Assembly (NCBI RefSeq): GCF_949628215.1
Contig: NC_134276.1
Location: forward strand, 218,446,610-218,510,609
DNA from: Phalacrocorax aristotelis
Taxonomy: Eukaryota > Chordata > Aves > Suliformes > Phalacrocoracidae
Reading direction: 5' to 3'
DNA: 64,000 nucleotides
Shown: positions 23,674 through 33,900 of the stretch, piece by piece
Position numbering within the stretch: position 1 is the first letter of the stretch
How the letters are laid out: every line of letters begins with the position of its first letter
Made by a program: the position numbers and the translations under genes
Notes under the pieces: generated by a model
Told to the model about the DNA's origin: nothing
Database searches by the model: none
Seen by the model: the letters and a program-made list of their open reading frames with translations, nothing else

Positions 23674-26600
23674 GGGGGGGGCAGGGGGAGTCACTGCATT
23701 GGACCGCCTGGCCCTGCGCCCCCCACCCTGCCCCGCGGGACCCCCCCCACTAAAGCGCTTCCACAGTCAGACGTGGCTGGGCTCCCTCTGCACCTTTCTG
23801 GGGATGCTCGCTGCCCCCCCTGAGCAGAGCCTGGCTCCGGCCACAAGCCCCACCAGGGACACAGGGCCTGTGGGAACATCCCCACAGAGGGGCTCCCGCC
23901 CCATCCCGGAGCCCTGTGGAGTGAAGAGGACTGGGCAGCCGGTGGCCGGTAGTGGCCCGCCCAGCTGGGGCTGTTGACAGCGGGTCCAAGGGGCGGCGGG
24001 GGATCCTGCTGACTGCAGCAGCGTCGGCGCCTTGTGCAAGAGCGCGGGGCTGAGCCCCTGGCCACGCTCCCGCCTGACTCAGCAGCTCAGCACCCTGCCG
24101 TGGCACGCGTGGCCACGGGTGGGGTGACCCCTGCTGCAGCACCCCCATGGCACCCCTCTCGCCCCCACCCCAGACCCCTCCTGTGCCTGTCTGGGGCGGC
24201 ATGGCTACATGGGTGGGGGTTCTGCATGGCCACGGTGCAGGGACCCTGCTGCAGCCCAGCTCCCCCAGCCTGGGTGAGGGCACATGGCAGTCCCCTGCAC
24301 TTTCCCCATTTGGGGGTCCCAGGTTGGGCTCAGCACCTCGGGGGGTCACTTTCCAGGGCAGAGGCTGGGGTGCCTGGGGGGTCCTGTCCTCCCCAGGTGC
24401 TGTCCCCTGACAGCCTGCCTCCCCCCATACTGCCCACTGCTCTGCAGCGAGACGGGGGTTGGTGGGTGCCGGGATGGTGAGCTGTCCCCAAGCACAGGGG
24501 CCAAAGGAAAGGCCCCCATGGTGCACAGAGGGGAAGGGCCCCATGGGGTCAGTGGGGGATGGGATGGGGACCCCCACAGACACCCCAGGTATGTCTGTCA
24601 CCCTGTGCTGTGACACCCCCGTGGGATGGGGATGAGTGGCTCCAGTCACCAGGCTGGCACCAGCCTGGGAAGTTGCCAGGACCACCCCACTGCCCCCCAC
24701 CCCAACCTGGGTCACCCCTTGGCCCTGGTGTAGGGATGGGTGGTTGGGGTGGGGCACAGATCCAGCCCTCCATGGGGAGCCCAGCCTGTCAGCACATTGA
24801 TCCTTCCTGCCGCGAGCAACCTCCTCCATCCCAGGAGCACCCCCATCCCCCCTGGGTGCAGCTACCCCCCCGCCCCAGGAGCACCCTCATTCTCCCCCAT
24901 AAGCACCCCTGTGCCCCCACCCCAAGCACCCTCATCCTTCCTGGGAGCAACTTCATCAGCCCCCTCAGGAGCACGCCAGCCCCCCAGAACACCCCCAGGC
25001 GCACCCAGGCTTCAGCAGCACTGGGAGAGGGTGGGGGGGAGCACCTAGGGGTCCCGGCCCTTGCTCGAGCCATCTGATGGGCTGGGACAGGGACAGGACC
25101 GGGAACGGGGTGTCCCATGGCCATCATGTGAGGTTCCTGGGCTGGGGGTCCCCTCCCTGGTGCAGGGAGGGACTGACCCTGGCATTGCCCAGAGCTCTGC
25201 CCGCAGCCCCCTGGGCCCAGCGCTGCCAAGGGACGGAGTGTCCCACAGGGACGGGTGGCCACAGCCAAAGGCGGTGCTGCTGTGGGACACGTGGGGACCC
25301 CAGGCCTTTGCCCCCCTCCCTTGGATGCTCCCCAGGCTGCAGAGGGGCCGTGCTGAGCCCCGCGGGTTCCAGGGCCTCATCCTGCCCCGCAGTGGCACCG
25401 GAGCTGGCCCAGGTAGGCACCGTGACACAGAGCACCCCTGTTCTCTCTTCCAGTGAAAAAACTCGTTTTGTGCAGAATAAAGTGTGCGAGGAGGAGTCAC
25501 ATGTGGTGCCGGGACGGGCAGCATCCCACGGGAATGGGGCACGGAATGGGCGGGGGGGCGTGAGGGGCTGCCTTAGGCAGGGCACGGGCACCCGCGTCCC
25601 ACGGCCACGGCGACCGGCACCAGCCGCTCCCCGCAGCGCAGTGGGGCCGGGGGCGTCTGGGCATGAGGAGGAGGAGGAGGAAGAAGCCAAAGGGGAGACA
25701 TATCTCAGGGGCTCCTGAGGGGGGGTGCAGGGACCGTGCTGGGGTGGGGGGCTGCACCTCTGGTGCCCGCGGCTGCCGGGTACGGCAGGGCTGGCAGGGC
25801 CCGTGGGCTCTGTGCCCGCCGCTGCCTCTGCCCTGGCGCAGCAGAACCACAGGGGAACGAGCGTGACCCGGCCGCAGCCCGGCGCGGCTCTGCCCTGCCC
25901 CAGCGCGGGTGGGTGCACATCACCCCTGCACACGGGCGTGCGCCGGCTGCACACCCGCCTCCCGGCAGGGCCCCGCGGCCCCGGGGGATGCCCCCCAGCC
26001 CCCCGGCCAGCTCGCTGCCGGGGTCTTGCTCCGCCTGCTTTCACCATCCGCAGTCACTAAATTGACGCTCCGCGAGGCGCGGGGGCAGCCGGGGACCGTC
26101 CCACCCGGGCGCGGATCCCGCGGGAGCGCTCGTGGCCGCAGGGCCACCGGCGGCTGGGTGGCGATTGCCACACCAGGGTAGCGCCCCCCAAGCTGATTCC
26201 CGCAGCCCCCAGCCCCACCGCACGGCTGCCCGTGGCTCTGCCCGGCCCCCTCCCCAGCCCCGACGCCCCTTCACTTGCTCCCTTGCGGCCCCTCGCTGTG
26301 CTGTCGGGGTGCCGGGTCCGGTCCCGCTCCCTGTGGCCCGACGAGGGTCGAGCCGTGGCCACGTCCCGTGGGGTCACCGCGGCTGGCACGAGCAGAGGGG
26401 CGGGGGGCGTCCCTTTGCCCCCGCAAGGAGCCCGGCAGCCCGGGGCCACCGTCAGCTGCTGGCGGGGCCACCCATGGCCGGGGCTCCCAAGCTCGGGGGG
26501 CTGCGGTGTGGGATCCCCAGCTCGGGGGCCGGGCCAGGCTCCCCACCAGCCCCTGCCCGCCCTCGGGGAGCTGCATCCCCCCGAGCCCGGCGCCGTGGGC
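23674..26600. other. ADM2 3' region and ADM2-MIOX intergenic stretch
   Basis: No protein family is recognised. The proximal part is probably ADM2 3' UTR, which is also long in mammals. A plus-strand AATAAA lies at 25,476-25,481 and is followed by GT-rich sequence. Between 24,825 and 24,995 there is a short tandem repeat of 'aggagcacccccatc'-like units. The rest is GC-rich non-repetitive sequence. Confidence 0.5.
25476..25481 (+). terminator. ADM2: Candidate ADM2 polyadenylation signal
   Basis: Canonical AATAAA followed within 10 bases by GTGTGCGAGG. It lies 1.8 kb past the ADM2 stop and is the only canonical plus-strand hexamer I saw before MIOX. Assignment to ADM2 implies a 1.8-kb 3' UTR and is inferred. 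Confidence 0.45.
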
Positions 26601-26607
26601 TCAAACA

Positions 26608-26697
26608 TTAACCGCAGGCAGGTTAACTGGTGACCGATTGCCCCCGGGCCGGCGGGCACAGGCTGGGCCGCCCCCGTGCCGCCCCCGCGGGGATAAA
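26608..26697 (+). promoter_or_regulatory. MIOX: MIOX promoter: inverted repeat and TATA-like box
   Basis: A TATA-like GATAAA is at 26,692-26,697, 61 bases upstream of the ATG. An inverted repeat TTAACC-7 bp-GGTTAA lies at 26,608-26,626. The GTTAA half-site is typical of HNF1, a factor of kidney proximal tubule, where MIOX is expressed in other vertebrates. HNF1 binding is inferred only; the usual HNF1 spacing is shorter. Confidence 0.5.
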
Positions 26698-26757
26698 GCC
26701 GGGGGTCCCGGCGGCCATCCCAGAGCCCGTGCGCCCACGTCCCTCGCCACGGCCGGC

Positions 26758-29700
26758 ATGAGGAGCCTCCAGGCGGTGAGTACGGGCAGGCGGGACCCAG
26801 CATCCCACACCTCCTGGGTCGGACCCGTCTGCCTCGCCCCCCATGTTGGGGTCAGACCCCTGCATGTCGCCCCGCACCGCAGGGCTAGCCCCCTCATGCA
26901 TCGCCCCCCACCTGGGGCTCGGACCCCACTTCCATCTCCCCACGCGTGGGGGTGCAGCTCCTCCCAGGCACACACAAGATGGCACGTCCAATCCCCGGGG
27001 CTGTGGGGCACAGCCCCACACGCATCGCCCCCCGTGCGGTCTGTGCTGACAGGCAACAGCCCCTGGTGCAGGGTGGGGGTCCCCACAGCTCAGCGCAGGG
27101 GCTGTTACCTTTGGGGGTGTGGTGGAGGAGATCCCCCGGGACCCTCAGCCATACTGTCCCTGCGGTGGGGCTGCCAGCTCCGTGTGGGACCCACCCCCAT
27201 GGGGACAACACTCCACGGGATCCCAGCCCCTCTTTGGCCCAGCCCCGCTGCAGGCGACACCCTGCAGCCGGGGGAAAAGGGGTCCCTGCAGCGAGCCGGG
27301 GGGCTGCCCTTATCCCCCGGGGACAGGCAGGCAGGCAGTGCCCGTCCCCGGGGGGCTGCAGGGCGTCGTGCAGCACCCACGGCCTCAGCTGCACCCACGG
27401 GCCTCGCCCCGGGGGCTGCGAGGGGCCGAGGCAGCGACTCCTGGGAGCTGCTGCCCTAAACCAGCGGCACCCCGGGCCAGGCCCCCCCGCCCCAGGCAGA
27501 GGGGGCGGCTCCCCCCGGCCCCCTGCTCAGCACCCGGCGGGACGGCCCTCGCTCCGCCCCGGAACGGGGCAGCAGAGCAGCACTGTGTGACGGTGTGCCG
27601 TGCTGTGCGGTGCTGTGCGGTGCGGTGCAGCTCCCTACGGTGCTGTGCGGTGCTGTGCGGTGCTGTGCAGCTCCGTACGGTGCTGTGCAAGGCTGTGCGA
27701 TGCTGTGCGGTGCTGTGCGGTGCTGTGCAGCTCCCTACGGTGCTGTGCAAGGCTGTGCGGTGCTGTGCAGCTCCCTACGGTGCTGTGCAAGGCTGTGCGA
27801 TGCTGTGCGGTGCTGTGTGATGCTGTGCGGTGCTGTGCGATGCTGTGTGATGCCATGCAATGCCGTGCATTCAGGGCTTTCCTTTGGAGATGGGGCATCT
27901 CCTCAACCTTCCAGGAACACGCTGTCCCCGGGTGTTTTCACCCTCTGTCCCACGGCTGCCGGGCCAGGTGCAGGATCCGGCCCTGCAGACCGAGCCCGGC
28001 CTCTCTCGCCGCAGGAAGCCAGCCCCTCCGAGGGGCCCGAGTCTGGCAAGGCCAAAGCCGAGTACCGAAACTACACGGTGAGTCTGGCTTGGCTGGTCGT
28101 GCTGCCACTGGCACAGGAGGTGACCCCGAGGCGGGGGGGGGGGCACTGCACTGGGCAGGGAGCTGGGGGGTCCTGCAGTACAAGGCTGGGTGTCAGGGGG
28201 TGCTGCGGTACAAGGCTGGGTGTTGGGGGGTCCTGTGGTACAAGGCTGGGTTCTGGGGGGGTCCTGTGTCATGACGCTGGGTGCTGGGGGTCCTGTGGCA
28301 CGAGGCCATGCGTGCTGGGGGGCCCAGCTGAGCACCATCAGCCGCACAGGGGGGTCTCATCCTGCTGCTGGGAGAGGGGCCCAGCGGGACCTCTGCTGCC
28401 CCAGGCCGGGAGGGGTGCCGGGGAGGGTCCCCGCACCCAGCCAGGGTCCCCCTGGAGCCTGATGCTGTGCCGCAGGAGGGGAAGCTGCTGGACCGCGTCT
28501 ACAACACCTACCTGCTGATGCACACCCACCAGACCGTCGACTTCGTCCGGAAGAAGGTGTGAGACCCCCCCAGGATGAATCGGACCCTGCAGTGGAGGGG
28601 GTGCCGCAGTCCCCCCTGCACCTCACGCTGCAGGTCCAGCCCTGGTGCCCTCCTTGGGAGAGCACGGTGGCTGTGGGGAGGGTCCCGGGGGGTCCCGGGG
28701 GTTGGCCGTGCCCAGCGCCCGCCGTGCCTGCAGAGCGCCGAGTACGGGCCCTGCTCCCTGCGCAAGATGAGCGTCATGGAGGCGCTGGAGCTGCTGGACC
28801 AGCTGGTGGACGAGTCGGACCCCGACGTGGATTTCCCCAACTCCTACCATGCTTACCAAACCGCTGAGGGCATCCGCCGGGCCCACCCCGACAAAGGCAG
28901 GGCCACCGTCCCCACCCACGGCTGACGTGGAGCCCGCGTGGGGCCCCGTCTTGCAGGGGGGTGACGGCCCCGCTTGCCCCCAGACTGGTTCCACCTCGTG
29001 GGGTTGCTGCACGACCTGGGGAAGGTCCTGGCGCTCTTCGGGGAGCCCCAGGTGAGTGGGACGGCAGGGAGAGGCCAGGCCAGGGTATGGGGACCCTCCC
29101 CAGGCCGGCAGGATGCCTCTTCGCACCCCTCTGCAGTGGGCCGTGGTGGGGGACACCTTCCCTGTGGGCTGCAAGGTGCAGAAGTCTGTGGTCTTCAGAG
29201 ACTCCACTTTCCACGACAACCCCGACACCAGAGACCCCCTGTACAGGTGAGGCCATTCTCCCGGCAGGGTGCCATTGGGGGGCCATGCCCCCCAGCCCAC
29301 GCTGCAACCAGGGATGGGGCTGGGGCGCAGCGAGTGGTCCGGCCCTGAGCCCCAGACCTGGCTCCATCCCCAGCACTGAGTACGGGATGTACCAGCCTCA
29401 CTGTGGCCTGGAGAACGTCCTCATGTCCTGGGGCCACGACGGTAAGGGCCGGGTGGGGGGGTCTGGCTGGGATCCCTTCTGCAGGGCAGGACCCTCAGCC
29501 CCTGAATGGCTGCACCTTGGGGCACCGACACACCCGGGGCAGCTGCACCCGGACCCCCCGGCCTCCTTCACTGGGGGTTGTGGGCCTGCAGCCCTTTGCA
29601 CGGGGCTGGAGGCAGCAGCTTTTGGGGGGCCCAGCCCTGGCCGCTCGGGCCCGTTCCCACACACCCCATCTCTCCCCAGAGTACATGTACAGAGTCATGA

Positions 29701-30127
29701 AGTGCAACCGCTTCGCCCTGCCGAAGGAGGTGAGGGCTGGGGGCAGGGGGGGCGGGCTGTGGGGCAGGGACCCACTGTGCAGAGAGCGGGGAGGACACCC
29801 CAGCCTGGCACCTCCTTGTCCCCCCAGGCTTTCTACATGGTCCGCTTCCACTCCTTCTACCCCTGGCACACGCATGGCGACTACCGGCACCTCTGCACCG
29901 AGGAGGACCTCCGCATGCTGCCCTGGGTCAGGGAGCTCAAGTGCGTGCCTGGGGGGGCCCAGGGAGGGGTGGGGGGCAGCAGGAACCCCCCAGCACTGAC
30001 CAGCCCTGGTTCCCGCAGCAAGTTCGACCTCTACACCAAGCAGGAGGAGCTGCCGGACGTGCAGCAGCTCCGGGGCTACTACCAGTCCCTGATCGACAAA
30101 TACTGTCCTGGGCAGCTCTGCTGGTGA
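26758..30127 (+). CDS. MIOX: myo-Inositol oxygenase
   Basis: Ten coding exons: 26,758-26,775; 28,015-28,077; 28,476-28,556; 28,734-28,896; 28,984-29,051; 29,137-29,246; 29,374-29,441; 29,680-29,729; 29,828-29,940; 30,019-30,127. They give 280 residues (human 285). The enzyme is a cytosolic mixed-valent di-iron HD-type oxygenase that converts myo-inositol to D-glucuronate, the first step of inositol catabolism, mainly in kidney. The iron ligands known in mammals are all present: H93, H118, D119 (in GLLHDLGK), H189 (SWGHDE), H215 (RFHSFYPWH) and D248 (NKFDLYTK). The N terminus is short and divergent. Intron 4 begins with GC instead of GT (28,897). The gene converges with LMF2. Confidence 0.97.
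27590..27870. repeat. 10-bp tandem repeat in MIOX intron 1
   Basis: A run of about 28 copies of a TGCTGTGCGG-like decamer, interrupted by blocks containing 'cagctccctacgg' that recur every 50-60 bp and so give a higher-order pattern. It is intronic and low complexity, with no coding meaning. Confidence 0.9.
28165..28330. repeat. Short minisatellite in MIOX intron 2
   Basis: Four to five imperfect units of about 32 bp around 'gtacaaggctgggtg' and 'ggggggtcctgtg', between coding exons 2 and 3 of MIOX. Confidence 0.8.
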
Positions 30128-30242
30128 ACAGAGACCCCTGCCCACCCCACCAGGACACGCGCTGGCCTGCACCGCAGCACCCCACGCTCCATCGCAGCCC
30201 CACGGCGCAGCTGCCTCACCACGGGGGGCAGTGGGGGTATAC

Positions 30243-30248
30243 AATAAA
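30243..30248 (+). terminator. MIOX: MIOX polyadenylation signal
   Basis: Canonical AATAAA 115 bases after the MIOX stop codon. The opposing LMF2 signal lies only about 185 bp further on, so the two transcripts end close together. Confidence 0.85.
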
Positions 30249-30431
30249 CCTGCTTGTCACGCACCCCCAGCGCCAGTCGCACCCTGGGCAGCCCCCAGCC
30301 CCAGCGGGGCAGGGATCGGGGGAGGGGGAGATGCAGGGGGACTGGTGCCATCCCCTCACCCCAGGGGGGACACAAGAGCAAAGGCCAGGGCAGGGCCCCA
30401 GGGAGACCCATAGGGCTGGAATGTCAAAGGC

Positions 30432-30437
30432 TTTATT
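30432..30437 (-). terminator. LMF2: LMF2 polyadenylation signal
   Basis: TTTATT on the plus strand, AATAAA on the minus strand, about 545 bases after the LMF2 stop. It is the first canonical minus-strand hexamer I see after the stop and sets the 3' UTR length. Confidence 0.75.
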
Positions 30438-30980
30438 TAGAAAATTATAGGAAACCTCTGCGCTCCCCAATGAGCCCACGGGAAGCACGTTACAGCCGGA
30501 GCCCTCGCACCAGGGCAGGGGACTCTGGGGGCGCAGGCAGCACCCCAAACCGCCCCAAGCACAGGCCCAGGGCAGCTGCGGGGCCTGGGCAGGATAACCG
30601 GGAGGTTACACCTGTGGTGTTGCCCTGCTGCGGCTGCCCAGAGCCGCTCCTGCCCACGCGGAGCATCTCCTCGCCGCAGCCCGGCACGGCCCAGGATGGG
30701 GCGAGGGGGCCCAGGGGCACCAGGCAGAGGCGAGGGAGCCGCCCTGCGCCGCTGTCAGCGAGCAATGACTGTGCTGCGTGCCAAGGCACTGGCCGGGGAG
30801 AGAGCAGTGGGCTCACCCCGGGGCAGGCGGCACGAGGGCAGGGGTGGGGGCGTGCCTGGACCCCCACCCGGGACCCCCAGCCCGGGGAGGCAGGCAGGGG
30901 CAGGTAGCCAGGAAGGGGGGAGGCGGCAGCACCCTCAGTCCATGGGTGGAAGACGGGGCCCGGGCTGGTGGCTCCAGGCA

Positions 30981-33900
30981 TTACTTCTTCTTCTTGGTGC
31001 TGCGGGGGCCATCGCTGTGGCCATCGGCCGCCCCCCGCGCCCGGCCCTCACCTTTCTCCTCCGCCTCTTTGGCTTCCTTCCTCCGCACCTGCCCGTTCTT
31101 CTCGCCACCCCCTCGGTCCGCAGGCTCCCCGCGCCGGGGGCCTTTGTGGCGGGCGGGGGGCACAGCCCCCCGGGGCCGGCGGCCCAGGGCTCGCAGGAGG
31201 CAGACGGTGGCTGCCACAAGGTACAGGGACCAGAGGATGGCAGGGCCGGAGAAGGGGTGGCTGAGCTGGCGGAGGGACTGCAGCAGCCGGGGCAGGAAGG
31301 CGTCTGTCGAGCGCTTCAGCAGCGTCTTGTCCTGCAGGGCAAGGGAGGGGGGTCAGGGCTGCCCCAGACGGTGCCAGGGGCTGGGAGTGGGGAGGTGGCC
31401 GCAGCGTGAGGCCCTACCTTCAGTCCGTGCTGGCTGAGCAGGTTCTCCAGTGTGGGGTCACCCAGGGAGACAGTGGGGAAGAACTCCTGGACGTGCTGCC
31501 GCCGCCACCATGGTGCAGGGCCCTCGCTACGGGATGGGAGACCTCAGCGCCCAGCCCTCTGCCCCACAGCCCAGGGGGGAGCAGGCCAGGCTCCTGCCTC
31601 CCCCACGCAGCCCCGTAGCGCCCCAGCCTTGCCAAAGCAGAGTCGGGGCGCTGAGGAGCTGCAGGCACATGGTAAGTTAATGAATCAATTCATAAAAAGC
31701 GGCTCCCAGATGCAGCCCCCCGCCGAGCTGCTGGAGCGCAGCCAGCACCCAGGACTGCGCCGTCTGCACATCGATGCAGCATCACACCAGCGCTGGGGAG
31801 CGGAGCATGGCCGCAGAGCGGGTGCAGGTGCTGGTGTGCCCGTCCCGGCCCCACTCACCCGCCCTCGGCGCTGCCGGTGAACCAGTACTTGTAGAGCTGG
31901 GCACGGATGTAGACAGGGGGCTCAGCGCTGAAGGGGTACTGGGACTCGTCGACCTGCACCAGGTGGATCACTGCCAGAGACATGGCGTTAGCCCGCCCTT
32001 GCTGTAGGGACACCCCGAATGGCTGCAGGGCTGGAGCCCGACGGCCCCCAATCCCCAGATAAGGGCCTGGAGCACAGACCCACCGCAGGGGACCCGCGAC
32101 AGCCCGCAGCCAGGGCGGCCACAGCCCTGCCGGCGGCCTTCGGGTCTCAGCCCCAGCAGCCCTCCTCCATCCCTGCCACTGCACAGGACAGAGGTCCCTG
32201 CAGCCACCAGGTGTGGGGCCTCAGGCTGCCTCTGCTGGGGAGCCCCCGGCACAACCCACCCCCCAGCCCCCAGCCCCACTCACCATCCTTCTTGCCCTGC
32301 AGCAGGCGGTAGACAAAGCTGGTGAACCAGGGGCTGCTGCTGTGGTGGGCCAGGGCTGCGAACCACATCTGCCAGTCGAGGCGAGGCTGGTGCGGGATAA
32401 CCACGGGGGGAGCCATGCTGACGTTCCCGGGCTTGTACATGAACTCAATCTCCTGTGGACAGGGAGCAGAGTGGGCTGGGGGGCCTCCAGCAGCAGTGAC
32501 CAGCACAACGGGCTCTGCTGTCCCAGGGCAGAAGCTCCCAGACCCACCTCCCTCATCCCCTGGGGTTAGCAGCTCCTTCAAGAGGGACAAAGCCCACATG
32601 GGATGCCAGGTGCCCCAGAGGGGACCAAGCCAGTGGGACAGGGGTGCTTGGCTCCACCAGACTCTCTTCCTCAGTGGCTGTCCCCAGCCAGCCCACCCGA
32701 CTGGCTGAGTTCAGCCCTTCTCCCCCATAGTCGCTTTGGCACCGAACACGATTGTTGAACTTAATTCAACACAGCCAAGGGCAGGGTCTTGCCCTTGGGT
32801 CACACCAACCCCAGGCAACGCTCCAGGCCTGGGACAGAGGGGCTGGAAAGTGCCTGGCGGAGAAGGCCCTGGGGGGGCTGGCTGACAGCCGGCTGGGCAT
32901 GAGCCAGCAGTGCCCAGGTGGCCAAGGAGGCCACCAGCCCCGGGGCTTGTGTCAGCACTGGTGTGGCCAGCAGGAGCCGGGCAGGGATGGGGCCCCTGTG
33001 CTCGGCCCTGGGGAGGCCCCACCTTGAATGCTGGGCTCAGGTTTGGGCCCCTCGGGAGAAGAAGGCCCCTGAGGGGCTGGAGCGTGTCCAGAGAAGGGCA
33101 GCGGGGCTGGGGCAGGGTCTGGAGCACAAGTGTGCTGGGGGGCGGCTGAGGGGGCTGGGGGGGTTTAGCCTGGAGAAGGGGAGGCTGAGGGGAGCCCTTC
33201 TCGCTCTCTGCAGCTGCCTGAGAGGGGCTGGAGCGAGGGGGGGGTTGGTCTCTGCTCCCAAGTCACCAGTGACGGGACGAGAGGAAACGGCCTCAAGCTG
33301 CGTCAGGGGAGGTTTAGGTTGGAGATTAGGAAAAAATTCCTTCACCAAAAGGGTTGTCAAGCACTGGCACAGGCTGCTCAGAGAGGTGGGGGAGTCACCA
33401 TTCCTGGGGGTGTTCAAACAACATGTAGACGTGGCACTTGGTGACATGGTTTAGCAGTGGACTTGGCAGTGTTGGCTTAACGGTTGGACTCGATGGTCTT
33501 ATGAACCGGTGCTCACCGTCCAGGTCTGCTTGTCGTAGCTGCCCTCCAGCACCACCTCGGGCCGCCCCCCAACGCCCGTCATCCTGCGGAAGAGCCCGTA
33601 GGAGTTCACCACCTGGAAGCGTTCAACTGCGCTGAACATCTGGTGGATACCGGGCCACAGCTTGCCGTTGGACTCGTAGTCGATGTAGGTGAAGGGCACC
33701 TGAGGAGCGGCAGAGAGCGGCTCTGTCGCCACGGCTGGGCTCGGCTTGAGGGGCCCAGGCTGTCTCCCGCTCCCCGTACCCTGAGACGCATGCTCCGCTG
33801 CCCCGTCCTCCCCAGCCGCCTCCCAGCCTCTCACCAAGCTGATGGCAAACATCCCCATAGTTGCTGTGGCGAAGACGGCCCACTGCAGCGTGGCCCAGAG

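Noticed and set aside
28857-28925. Reading MIOX exon 4 through into the following intron
   Set aside because: It reaches a stop within 30 bases and breaks the conserved DKDWFHLVG join, so the GC-AG intron is the better model.
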